Positions 34,031 through 42,237 of a stretch of 64,000 nt of DNA are shown piece by piece (the stretch's first letter is position 1; each line of letters opens with the position of its first letter). The notes beneath the pieces are model-generated. The model made no database searches. It had not been told where the DNA came from and saw only the letters and a list, made by a program, of their open reading frames with translations. The stretch is taken from positions 177,832-241,831 of the forward strand of contig NZ_MWLM01000064.1 in the NCBI RefSeq assembly GCF_002198665.1, given 5' to 3'. Origin of the DNA: Novosphingobium sp. B 225. GTDB taxonomy: Bacteria > Pseudomonadota > Alphaproteobacteria > Sphingomonadales > Sphingomonadaceae. Position numbers and translations under genes: made by a program.

Positions 34031-36538
34031 ATGCAATCGACGGCAAGAGTAGTGGTTATCGGTGGCGGCGTGGTGGGGGTCAGCACGCTCTATCACCTCG
34101 CGAAAATGGGCTGGAGCGACTGCGTCCTGATTGAGCGCAAGGAACTGACCAGCGGTTCCACCTGGCACGCGGCCGGGCTGCTGCCGCTGTTCAACCTGTC
34201 CTACTCGGTCGGCAAGATTCACCAGTATTCGGTCGATTTCTATCCCAGCCTTGAAGCAGAGACCGAACTCAACGTCGGCTTCTCCAACGTCAGCAACATC
34301 CGTCTGGCCCGCACCCAGGACCGGTTTGACGAATACAAATACTACGCCGGGGTGGCCAAGACGATCGGGGTCGACGTCAAGTTCCTCACGCCCGAGCAGG
34401 TCCAGGAAGTCTGGCCGCTGTGCAATGTCGCCGGGATCATCGGCGCGATCCAGCACCCGGATGATGGCTATATCCAGCCTGCCGACCTGACCCAGGCGCT
34501 GGCCAAGGGTGCCCGGCAGCGCGGCGCCAAGATTGAACGCAACACCACCGTCACCGGCATAACGCAAAAGCCGAACGGGGAATGGGTGGTCCAAACCGAT
34601 CAGGGCGATATCACCTGCGAACACGTGGTTTCCGCCAGCGGCAACTTCGCCCGCCAGACCGGCCGCATGGTCGGGCTCGACATTCCGGTGGTGCCGGTTG
34701 AGCACCAGTACATCGTTACCGATCAGCACCCGCTGATCATGGAGCGCCGCGCCAAGGGGCTGCCCGAAATGGGCGTGCTGCGCGAAAGCGATTCCAGCTG
34801 GTACATGCGCGAGGAAGCCGGTGGGCTGCTGCTTGGGCCCTACGAAATCGGCGCGCCCGCGTGCTACGTCGATGGTCCGGCGGCAAACAGCGAGTACGAG
34901 CTGTTCCCTGACGATCTGGAACGGCTGATGCCCTACATCGAAACCGCGATCACGCGCGTTCCGGCGTTCGGCGAAGTCGGTGTGAAGAAAGTTTACAACG
35001 GCGCGATCGCCTATACCCCGGATGGTTCGCCGATTGTCGGCCCGGCCTGGGACAAGAAGAACTTCTGGCTCAACGAAGGGCATTCCTTCGGGATCACCGC
35101 CGCGGGCGGGGCCGGGTGGCAGCTGGCGCACTGGATTGTCGATGGCGAACCCACCATCGACATGATGGGCGTCGATCCGCGCCGCTTTGGTGACTATGCC
35201 GGCGAAGGCTATCTGATCCAGAAGAACGAAGAAGCCTATGCCAAGGTCTTCACCGTTCACTACCCGGACGAGGAACGCGAAGGTGCGCGTCCGCTGCGCC
35301 AGACGCCGTGCTACAGCCGGATGAAGGATCTGGGCGCGGTGTTCGGTTCGGTGTTCGGGTGGGAACGGCCCAACTGGTTTGCGCCCAAGGGCTATGAGCT
35401 GAGCGACGCCGATCTGGACCGGCCGGACGTGCTGCTTAACCACAACCACCCCGATGTGGACGGAGAGCCGATCCGCGAAAAGTGGTCGTTCCGCCGCTCG
35501 AACTATTTCGAACATGTCGGCAATGAATGCCGCCACGTGACCGAAAAGGTCGGGCTGCAGGATATGAGCGCTTTCGCAAAGTGCCGGATCAGCGGTCCGG
35601 GTGCGGAAGAGTGGCTGAGCGGCCTGCTGACCAACGCCGTGCCCAAGATGGTCGGCCGCGTTACGCTGTCCTACCTGCTCACCGCCAAGGGCGGGGTGCG
35701 CGCCGAATTCACCGTCTACAAGACCGCTCCGCAGGAATACTATCTGGTTTCCGCCGGGGCATATGAACGCCACGATCAGGATTACCTGAAGAAGGCGCTG
35801 CCCAAGGACGGTTCGGTCACCTTCGAACGGCTCACCACTTCGATGGGCGTGCTGGTGCTGGCCGGGCCGCGCAGCCGCGATGTGCTGAAGAAACTTACTC
35901 GCACCGACCTGTCGAACGAGGCGTTCCCCTGGCTGACCGGCCAGCGGATCAGCATCGGCGCGGCCCCGGTCGATGCGCTGCGCGTCAACTTCATTGGCGA
36001 GCTGGGCTGGGAAATCCATCACCCGATCGAGATGCAGAACTACATCTTCGACAAGCTGATGGAAGCGGGTGCGGAGTTTGATATCAAGCCGTTCGGGATC
36101 AAGGCGATGACCCTGATGGCGCTGGAAAAGAGCTACAAGCTGATCCCGCGCGAACTGTCGGTGGAATACAACGCCTATGAAAGCGGGCTAGACCGGTTCA
36201 TCAGCCTCAAGAAGCCCGGCTTCCACGGCAAGGACGGGCTGCTGGCCGGCAAGGAAGCAGGCCTTGCCAACCAGTTGGTGACGATGGAAGTGCTGGGCGT
36301 GACCGACGCGGATGCGCGCGGCAGTGAACCGATCTATCTGGGCGACGAACTGGTCGGCCGGGTCACTTCGGGCGGCTATGGCTGGCGCGTGGGCAAAAGC
36401 CTGGCACTGTCGATGGTCCGGCCAAGCCTTGCCGCTGTCGGTACCGAGCTTGAGATCGCGATTCTGGGCGTGCGCCACAAGGCTGTGATCATTGCCGACA
36501 GCCCGTTCGATCCGGAAAACACCGCGCTGCGGAGCTGA
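34031..36538 (+). CDS. Dimethylglycine/sarcosine-dehydrogenase-like flavoprotein with C-terminal GcvT folate domain
   Basis: Protein of 835 aa with an N-terminal FAD oxidoreductase domain (VVVIGGGVVGVS; probable covalent FAD at H46 in SGSTWHAAG), a middle FAO-type linker and a C-terminal GcvT/aminomethyltransferase-like folate domain from about residue 460. Enzymes of this type demethylate dimethylglycine or sarcosine and deliver the carbon as methylene-THF. Start ATG at 34031 with AGGAAG upstream. It heads a plus-strand operon with a cupin and soxBDAG. In the proposed pathway it acts on the product of MttB demethylation. Confidence 0.9.
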   Translation: MQSTARVVVIGGGVVGVSTLYHLAKMGWSDCVLIERKELTSGSTWHAAGLLPLFNLSYSVGKIHQYSVDFYPSLEAETELNVGFSNVSNIRLARTQDRFDEYKYYAGVAKTIGVDVKFLTPEQVQEVWPLCNVAGIIGAIQHPDDGYIQPADLTQALAKGARQRGAKIERNTTVTGITQKPNGEWVVQTDQGDITCEHVVSASGNFARQTGRMVGLDIPVVPVEHQYIVTDQHPLIMERRAKGLPEMGVLRESDSSWYMREEAGGLLLGPYEIGAPACYVDGPAANSEYELFPDDLERLMPYIETAITRVPAFGEVGVKKVYNGAIAYTPDGSPIVGPAWDKKNFWLNEGHSFGITAAGGAGWQLAHWIVDGEPTIDMMGVDPRRFGDYAGEGYLIQKNEEAYAKVFTVHYPDEEREGARPLRQTPCYSRMKDLGAVFGSVFGWERPNWFAPKGYELSDADLDRPDVLLNHNHPDVDGEPIREKWSFRRSNYFEHVGNECRHVTEKVGLQDMSAFAKCRISGPGAEEWLSGLLTNAVPKMVGRVTLSYLLTAKGGVRAEFTVYKTAPQEYYLVSAGAYERHDQDYLKKALPKDGSVTFERLTTSMGVLVLAGPRSRDVLKKLTRTDLSNEAFPWLTGQRISIGAAPVDALRVNFIGELGWEIHHPIEMQNYIFDKLMEAGAEFDIKPFGIKAMTLMALEKSYKLIPRELSVEYNAYESGLDRFISLKKPGFHGKDGLLAGKEAGLANQLVTMEVLGVTDADARGSEPIYLGDELVGRVTSGGYGWRVGKSLALSMVRPSLAAVGTELEIAILGVRHKAVIIADSPFDPENTALRS

Positions 36539-36542
36539 GGGG

Positions 36543-36908
36543 ATGTTCGAGGCGCTGGGGGGAGATGTGCTGACAGTGCCCGCCACGGGCTCTGCCGTGC
36601 TGCGCGCGGGCGGCGATTGGCGCCCCAGCGGCACGCCGGGCTTCTGGGTCAAGCCGTTGGTCGAGGACGCCGAGGCCGGGGTGCGGACCTGGCTGATGAA
36701 AAGCGATCCGGGCGCTTCCTCCACGCTCCACAGCCATGATGAAATCGAGCAGATCTTCGTCATGGAAGGCACCTTTAGTGATGCTGAGGGCAGCTATGGC
36801 CCGGGTGATTTCATTGTGCGCGCCGTGGGGGCGCAGCACCTGACCAGTTGCACCGATGGTTCGCTGTCGCTGGTGATCTATTCCTCTGACGCAAGGAGCC
36901 GCGCATGA
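36543..36908 (+). CDS. Small cupin-domain protein
   Basis: Protein of 121 aa with one cupin barrel. The metal-binding motif one is HSHDEIEQIFVMEG (two His and Glu/Gln), and motif two is 'GPGDFIVRAVGAQH'. It resembles ChrR-type and small sensor cupins. It begins 4 nt after the dehydrogenase and ends with ATGA overlap to soxB, so it belongs to the operon. Function could be substrate sensing or a minor isomerase or dioxygenase role; not recognisable. Confidence 0.8.
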   Translation: MFEALGGDVLTVPATGSAVLRAGGDWRPSGTPGFWVKPLVEDAEAGVRTWLMKSDPGASSTLHSHDEIEQIFVMEGTFSDAEGSYGPGDFIVRAVGAQHLTSCTDGSLSLVIYSSDARSRA

Positions 36909-38158
36909 CCCGTTTCAGCGCGATGAGCCTGTTTGCCAAGGCGCTTGGCAACCACAAAACCTGGCCCGAACTGTGGCCCGATGCGCAGCCTAAGGCGAGC
37001 TACGATGCGATCATCGTTGGCGCGGGCGGACACGGGCTGGGCGCGGCCTATTACCTCGCCAAGAAGTACGGAATCACCAATGTCGCGGTGATTGAAAAGG
37101 GTTGGCTGGGCGGCGGCAACACCGGACGCAACACCACCATCGTGCGCTCGAACTATCTCTACGATGAAAGCGCGCATCTTTACGATCACGCGGTCAAGCT
37201 GTGGGACGGGCTCAGCCAGGATCTCAACTTCAACGTGATGTATTCGAAGCGCGGTGTGATGATGCTCGCGCACAATGTTCATGACGTGCAGAGCTTTCAG
37301 CGCCACATCCACGCCAACCGCCTGAACGGGGTGGACAACGAATGGCTGACGCCTGAGCAAGCCAAGGAATATTGCCCGCCGCTGAGCATCGATCCGGGTG
37401 CCCGCCATCCCGTGCTGGGCGCGGCGCTGCAGCGGCGCGGCGGGACCGCGCGGCACGACAGCGTGGCCTGGGGCTATGCCCGCGCGGCTTCGGCGCTGGG
37501 CGTGGATATCATCCAGAACTGCGCCGTCACTGGCATCCGCCGGGGCGCCAATGGCGCGATTGAGGGCGTGGAAACTACGCGCGGGTTCATCGCTTCGAAG
37601 AAGGTCGGTGTTTCGGCGGCGGGCAACACCTCGGTCGTGATGCAGATGGCCGGGCTTGATTTCCCGCTCGAAAGCTATCCGCTGCAAGCGCTGGTTAGCG
37701 AGCCGATCAAGCCGGTGTTCCCCTGTGTGGTCATGTCCAATACGGTCCACGCCTATATCAGCCAGTCGGACAAGGGCGAGCTGGTGATCGGCGCGGGGAC
37801 GGACCAGTACGTGTCCTATTCGCAGCGCGGCGCGCTCCACATCGTCGAACACACGCTGGCCGCGATCTGCGAGATTTTCCCGATGTTCCGCCGGATGCGG
37901 ATGCTGCGCAACTGGGGCGGGATCGTGGACGTCACGCCCGATCGCTCACCGATCCTGGGCAAGACGCCGGTGCCGGGGCTCTACGTCAATTGCGGCTGGG
38001 GCACCGGCGGCTTCAAGGCAACCCCCGGCGCGGGCGACCTGTTGGCCTATACCATGGCCAGGGACGAACCGCACTGGATCAACGCCCCCTTCAACCTCGA
38101 CCGGTTCCGCAACGGACGCCTGATCGACGAAGCGGCAGCAGCAGCGGTGGCGCACTAA
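36905..38158 (+). CDS. soxB: Sarcosine oxidase-like beta subunit (set 1)
   Basis: FAD/FMN subunit of 417 aa. 'YDAIIVGAGGHGLGAAYYLAKKYG' at 33-56 is the dinucleotide fold; the family's covalent FMN site is probably H184 in RGGTARHD. It forms the catalytic core of heterotetrameric sarcosine oxidases, which produce glycine (or an N-demethylated amine), peroxide and methylene-THF. Coupled to the cupin gene by ATGA and separated from soxD by 1 nt. About half the residues match set-2 SoxB at 45458 by eye, so the two are old paralogues. Confidence 0.9.
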   Translation: MTRFSAMSLFAKALGNHKTWPELWPDAQPKASYDAIIVGAGGHGLGAAYYLAKKYGITNVAVIEKGWLGGGNTGRNTTIVRSNYLYDESAHLYDHAVKLWDGLSQDLNFNVMYSKRGVMMLAHNVHDVQSFQRHIHANRLNGVDNEWLTPEQAKEYCPPLSIDPGARHPVLGAALQRRGGTARHDSVAWGYARAASALGVDIIQNCAVTGIRRGANGAIEGVETTRGFIASKKVGVSAAGNTSVVMQMAGLDFPLESYPLQALVSEPIKPVFPCVVMSNTVHAYISQSDKGELVIGAGTDQYVSYSQRGALHIVEHTLAAICEIFPMFRRMRMLRNWGGIVDVTPDRSPILGKTPVPGLYVNCGWGTGGFKATPGAGDLLAYTMARDEPHWINAPFNLDRFRNGRLIDEAAAAAVAH

Positions 38159-38159
38159 G

Positions 38160-38432
38160 ATGATCCTGATTCATTGCCCCTATTGCGACGAGACCCTGCC
38201 AGAGCTCGAATTCGCTTATGCCGGCGAAGCCCACATCGCGCGCCCGCTCGACCCGAGCGGGCTGAGCGACGAGGATTGGGAACGCTATCTGTTCATCCGC
38301 GCCAACCCACGGGGTCGCCACAACGAACGCTGGCGGCATGTCCATGGTTGCGGGCGGTTTTTCAATGCGGTGCGCGATACGGTAACGGACAAGTTCGAGC
38401 TGACCTACAAGGCGGGAGAGCCGCGTAAATGA
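38160..38432 (+). CDS. soxD: Sarcosine oxidase-like delta subunit (set 1)
   Basis: Zinc-binding subunit of 90 aa. Ligands are C6 and C9 (HCPYC) and H60 and C64 (WRHVHGC), the pattern of SoxD of heterotetrameric sarcosine oxidase. Start ATG at 38160; the stop overlaps soxA by ATGA. Confidence 0.9.
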   Translation: MILIHCPYCDETLPELEFAYAGEAHIARPLDPSGLSDEDWERYLFIRANPRGRHNERWRHVHGCGRFFNAVRDTVTDKFELTYKAGEPRK

Positions 38433-41290
38433 GCGCCTATCGCCTCGACGGCATGGGCCGCGTGAACCGCGGCGCGCCGGTCAATTTCACTTTCGACGGC
38501 AAAAGCTATCAGGGCTTTGCGGGAGACAGCCTCGCGTCCGCGCTGCTGGCCAATGGCGTCAGTCTGTTCGGCCGCTCGTTCAAGTATCACCGCCCGCGCG
38601 GGCTGCTGGGGGCAGGGGCGGAAGAGCCCAATGCGCTGGTCAGTGTCGATCGCGGCGGCGGGCGCTACACGCCCAACCTGCGCGCGCCTGCAGTGGAGCT
38701 CTACGAAGGGCTGAACGCCCGCAGCCAGAACCGCTGGCCGTCGCTGCAGACCGATTTCGGATCGATCAACGACCGGCTCGGGCGGTTCTTTCCTGCCGGG
38801 TTCTACAACAAGACCTTCATGTGGCCGCGCTCGTTCTGGGAAAAGCTGTACGAGCCGTCGATCCGCCGCATGGCCGGGCTTGGCGATGCTCCGACCGAAG
38901 CTGATCCAGACACCTATTCGGCCTGTTACGCCTATTGTGACGTGCTGATCGTCGGGGCCGGTCCCGCCGGGATCGACGCCGCGCTGGAAGCCTGCGCGGC
39001 GCGCAAGCACGTGATCCTGATCGATGAAAATGACGAGCTGGGCGGCGGGGCACTGGCCGATCCGGCGCTGGCGGCCTGGCTCGAAACCAGCCTGCGCGAT
39101 CTGGCCAATGCCCCCAATGTCACGTTGCTGCGGCGGACGACGGCGCTGGGCTATTACCACGACAACTTCATCGGCGCGGTTGAGCGGCTGACCGACCATC
39201 TGGCGCAGCCTGGCCACGGCGCGCGCGAGCAGCTGTGGCGGATCCGCGCGGGCGAGGTGGTGCTGGCCCAGGGCGCGATCGAACGTCCGCTGGTGTTCGA
39301 AGGCAACGATGTGCCCGGCGTGATGCTGGCCTCTGCCGCGCGGACCTATCTGTTCCGCTTTGGCGTGGCTGTGGGCCGTAATGTCGCGGTGATGGCAGTG
39401 CATGACAGCGGCTGGAAAGATGCGCTGGCCATGGCCAAGGCCGGGGTCCGGATTGCCGCAATCATCGACTTGCGCGAAACGGTCGCTGCTGCGCTGGTGG
39501 ACGAAGCCAAGGCGCTTGGCATCCGCACCGAACTCGGTTCGGCGGTAATCGGCGTGGCGGGTCGGCAAGCGGTCAAGGGGATCGAAGTGTCCCGCGCCGA
39601 TGGCTCGATGCGCCAGAAACTGGCCTGCGATGCCGTGCTGATGGCGGGCGGATGGACCCCCTCGGTCCACCTCTGGTCGCATTCGCTCGGCAAGCTCGCC
39701 TGGTCGGATGACTGGGGGGCTTATCTGCCCGATGTGCCGAACGAGAACTGCCGCTGCGTCGGCGCCTGTGGGGGCAAGTGGAGCTTTGGCTCGGGCCTCA
39801 ACATCGGTGCCTTGCCCAGCCCGCGCGATCCCGCGACGTTCAAGGCCTTCGTCGATTTCCAGAACGATGTGACCGCCAAGGACATCGCGCTCGCGGTGCG
39901 CGAGGGGATGAAATCGGTCGAGCATATCAAGCGCTATACCACCAACGGCATGGCGACTGATCAGGGCAAGACCAGCAATCTCAATGCCCTGCAGCTGGCC
40001 TCCAGCGCGCTGGACCGGCCGGTTCAGGCAATCGGCCTCACCACCTTCCGTCCGCCCTATACCCCGCAGACCTTCGGGGCACTGGCGGGCCATGCCAAGG
40101 ATGCGCTGTTTCAGCCGGTCCGCAAGACCGGAATCGATCCCTGGGCCGAGGAACACGGCGCGGTGTTCGAACTGGTCGCGCAGTGGCGGCGCGCGCGCTA
40201 TTTCCCCAAGGCCGGGGAAGACATGCACGCGGCGGTAAACCGCGAATGTCTGGCTGTGCGTGAGGGCGTCGGCATTTTCGATGCCTCGACCCTAGGCAAG
40301 ATCGAGGTGGTCGGCCCGGACGCCGCGGAATTCCTCAACCGCATGTACACCAACCCGTGGAAGCAGCTGGAACCCGGTCGCTGCCGCTATGGCCTGTTGC
40401 TGCGAGAGGACGGCTTCATCACCGATGATGGCGTGTCCGCGCGGATGGCACCGGACCGGTTCCACCTGACCACCACCACCGGCGGTGCGGCGCGCGTGCT
40501 GAACATGATGGAGGATTACCTCCAGACCGAATGGCCCGATCTGAACGTCTGGCTGACCAGCACGACCGAGCAGTACGCCGTGATCGCGCTGCAAGGCCCC
40601 AAGGCGCGCGATGTGATTGCGCCGCTGGTTGCGGGGATCGACCTTTCGCCCGAAGCGTTCCCGCACATGGCGGTGCGCGAAGGCACGATCTGCGGGGTGC
40701 CGACGCGGCTGTTCCGAGTCAGCTTCACCGGCGAACTGGGCTTTGAAATCAACGTCCCCGCGGCTTACGGGCGGCATGTATGGGAGGCGGTCTGGGCCGC
40801 CGGACAGGCGCACGGGATCACTCCCTATGGCACCGAAACCATGCACGTGTTGCGCGCCGAAAAGGGCTTCATCATCGTCGGGCAGGATACCGATGGCACG
40901 GTGACTCCCTTTGACGCCGGGCTTGATTGGGCGGTGGGCAAGAAGAAGCCGGACTTCGTTGGCAAACGCTCGATGGCGCGGCCCGATATCGTTGCTTCCG
41001 GTCGCAAGCAGCTGGTCGGGCTGCTGACCGACGATCCCTCCGTGGTGCTGGAAGAAGGCGCGCAGATCGTGCTCGATCCGAACCAGCCGGTGCCGATGAA
41101 GATGGTCGGCCACGTCACCTCCAGCTATTGGAGCGCCACTCTGGGTCGTTCGATTGCCATGGCGCTGGTCGCCGGCGGGTTCGACCGGATGGGTGAGACC
41201 ATCTATGTGCCGATGCCGGGCAAGACCCTGACTGCCAAAGTGGTGAAGCCGATGTTCTATGACGCGGAAGGGAGCCGTCTCAATGGTTGA
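38429..41290 (+). CDS. soxA: Sarcosine oxidase-like alpha subunit (set 1)
   Basis: Large subunit of 953 aa. The N-terminal [2Fe-2S]-ferredoxin-like fold (about 15-95, 'FDGKSYQGFAGDSLASALLA') lacks cluster cysteines, as in sarcosine oxidases. A pyridine-nucleotide domain follows ('DVLIVGAGPAGIDAALEA' at about 170), and the C-terminal GcvT-like folate-binding half covers about 590-950. It channels the oxidised methyl group to tetrahydrofolate. Stop overlaps soxG by 8 nt (ATGGTTGA). Confidence 0.93.
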   Translation: MSAYRLDGMGRVNRGAPVNFTFDGKSYQGFAGDSLASALLANGVSLFGRSFKYHRPRGLLGAGAEEPNALVSVDRGGGRYTPNLRAPAVELYEGLNARSQNRWPSLQTDFGSINDRLGRFFPAGFYNKTFMWPRSFWEKLYEPSIRRMAGLGDAPTEADPDTYSACYAYCDVLIVGAGPAGIDAALEACAARKHVILIDENDELGGGALADPALAAWLETSLRDLANAPNVTLLRRTTALGYYHDNFIGAVERLTDHLAQPGHGAREQLWRIRAGEVVLAQGAIERPLVFEGNDVPGVMLASAARTYLFRFGVAVGRNVAVMAVHDSGWKDALAMAKAGVRIAAIIDLRETVAAALVDEAKALGIRTELGSAVIGVAGRQAVKGIEVSRADGSMRQKLACDAVLMAGGWTPSVHLWSHSLGKLAWSDDWGAYLPDVPNENCRCVGACGGKWSFGSGLNIGALPSPRDPATFKAFVDFQNDVTAKDIALAVREGMKSVEHIKRYTTNGMATDQGKTSNLNALQLASSALDRPVQAIGLTTFRPPYTPQTFGALAGHAKDALFQPVRKTGIDPWAEEHGAVFELVAQWRRARYFPKAGEDMHAAVNRECLAVREGVGIFDASTLGKIEVVGPDAAEFLNRMYTNPWKQLEPGRCRYGLLLREDGFITDDGVSARMAPDRFHLTTTTGGAARVLNMMEDYLQTEWPDLNVWLTSTTEQYAVIALQGPKARDVIAPLVAGIDLSPEAFPHMAVREGTICGVPTRLFRVSFTGELGFEINVPAAYGRHVWEAVWAAGQAHGITPYGTETMHVLRAEKGFIIVGQDTDGTVTPFDAGLDWAVGKKKPDFVGKRSMARPDIVASGRKQLVGLLTDDPSVVLEEGAQIVLDPNQPVPMKMVGHVTSSYWSATLGRSIAMALVAGGFDRMGETIYVPMPGKTLTAKVVKPMFYDAEGSRLNG

Positions 41291-41795
41291 TGCGGCACTC
41301 AGAACCGCACCGGTTCCCGCTGATCCGGCAGTGTATGACGGGGTCACGATCACGCTGGGCACGCCGCTGGAACGGCGCTCACTGCGCGCACGCGATGCCA
41401 AGGCGCTGGGCAAGTTGCTGGGGCGCAAATTGCCTGAGCAGATCGGCCGGAGCAGCGAAGATGTGCTTTGCCTCGGCCCGGACGAATGGCTGCTGCGCGC
41501 ACCTGCCGGGACTGCAGTGCCAGACGGCGCCGGGCTGCCACTGGCCTTAGTCGACATCTCCGAACGGGCGCTGACCCTGGTGCTTGAAGGGCCACGCGCG
41601 ATTGACGTTTTGCAGGCCGGGTGCCCGCGCGATTTGCGCAAGCTCACCGTTGGTGAAGGGCGGCGGACGGTGTTTGAAGGCGTGGAAATCGTGCTGCTGC
41701 GCACAGGTGAGGACCGCTTTGAAGTAGACGTTTGGCGCAGCTTTGCGTCGTGGCTGCACCTCGCGCTGACTACTGCGGCAAGCCACCTGCGCTGA
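41283..41795 (+). CDS. soxG: Sarcosine oxidase-like gamma subunit (set 1)
   Basis: Gamma subunit of 170 aa, recognised from position and from the family pattern 'LCLGPDEWLLRAP', 'LVDISERALTLVLEGPRAIDVLQAGCP' and a C-terminal 'FEVDVWRSFASWLHLAL'. Start ATG at 41283, overlapping soxA by 8 nt. Its last 26 bp (41770-41795) overlap the 3' end of the convergent set-2 gamma gene. Confidence 0.87.
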   Translation: MVDAALRTAPVPADPAVYDGVTITLGTPLERRSLRARDAKALGKLLGRKLPEQIGRSSEDVLCLGPDEWLLRAPAGTAVPDGAGLPLALVDISERALTLVLEGPRAIDVLQAGCPRDLRKLTVGEGRRTVFEGVEIVLLRTGEDRFEVDVWRSFASWLHLALTTAASHLR

Positions 41796-42237
41796 TCTGC
41801 CAGAAATGCAGCAGGTCCGCCGCGTGGCTGGCCGGGACATAGGCAAGGCATGAGTCCGGGCCTTCGACCCGCAGCGTCACACTGACATGGTCGATCACGG
41901 TGATGACGACGCAATCTGTTGTAAAGGCAGGGCTTTCGAAATCGAACAAGCCGCCTTCCATCAGCAAACTGCGCCAGTTCGGACCTGACAGCCGGACCCG
42001 CAACAACCCGCCGCCAACCGCTGCAATTGCTCCGTCTCCACTAATTGCCGCCTTCAGGGCAGAGACTTCGCCCTCGATCAGCCAGCTGGTTGGCCCAGTG
42101 CGTAGCACTCCACCTTCAGCGCGGCCGACGGGCGGCAGAGCGTGTCCGAGAACCTGCTGAACACCGCCGGGATCACCCCACAAGTCAAGCAGCTGCAGCG
42201 GCGCGAAGCCCAGGCGTTCAACCACTACGTCAGTCAC
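41770..42237 (-). CDS. soxG: Sarcosine oxidase-like gamma subunit (set 2), divergent
   Basis: Protein of about 155 aa at the position of soxG in the second set. It keeps 'GPTSWLIEGEV', 'RVRLSGPNWRSLLMEGG' and the C-terminal 'FWQISAG' region, but is poorly conserved compared with set 1. I place the start at GTG 42237, which overlaps the soxA stop by 8 nt (GTGACTGA) with GGGAG upstream; the ATG at 42261 would overlap soxA by 32 nt. The 3' end overlaps the set-1 soxG end by 26 bp. Confidence 0.76.
   Translation of the reverse strand: MTDVVVERLGFAPLQLLDLWGDPGGVQQVLGHALPPVGRAEGGVLRTGPTSWLIEGEVSALKAAISGDGAIAAVGGGLLRVRLSGPNWRSLLMEGGLFDFESPAFTTDCVVITVIDHVSVTLRVEGPDSCLAYVPASHAADLLHFWQISAGGLPQ

Noticed and set aside
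33887-36022. 711-codon minus-strand frame opposite the dimethylglycine-dehydrogenase-like gene
   Set aside because: Shadow frame with His/Arg/Gln-rich low-information sequence; the plus strand holds a clear flavoprotein.
38405-40228. 607-codon minus-strand frame opposite soxA set 1
   Set aside because: No domain recognised; the plus-strand frame matches the sarcosine oxidase alpha subunit along its length.
41283-42237. The two soxG genes as one gene broken by inversion
   Set aside because: Each is full length, in frame and coupled to its own soxA by an 8-nt overlap.
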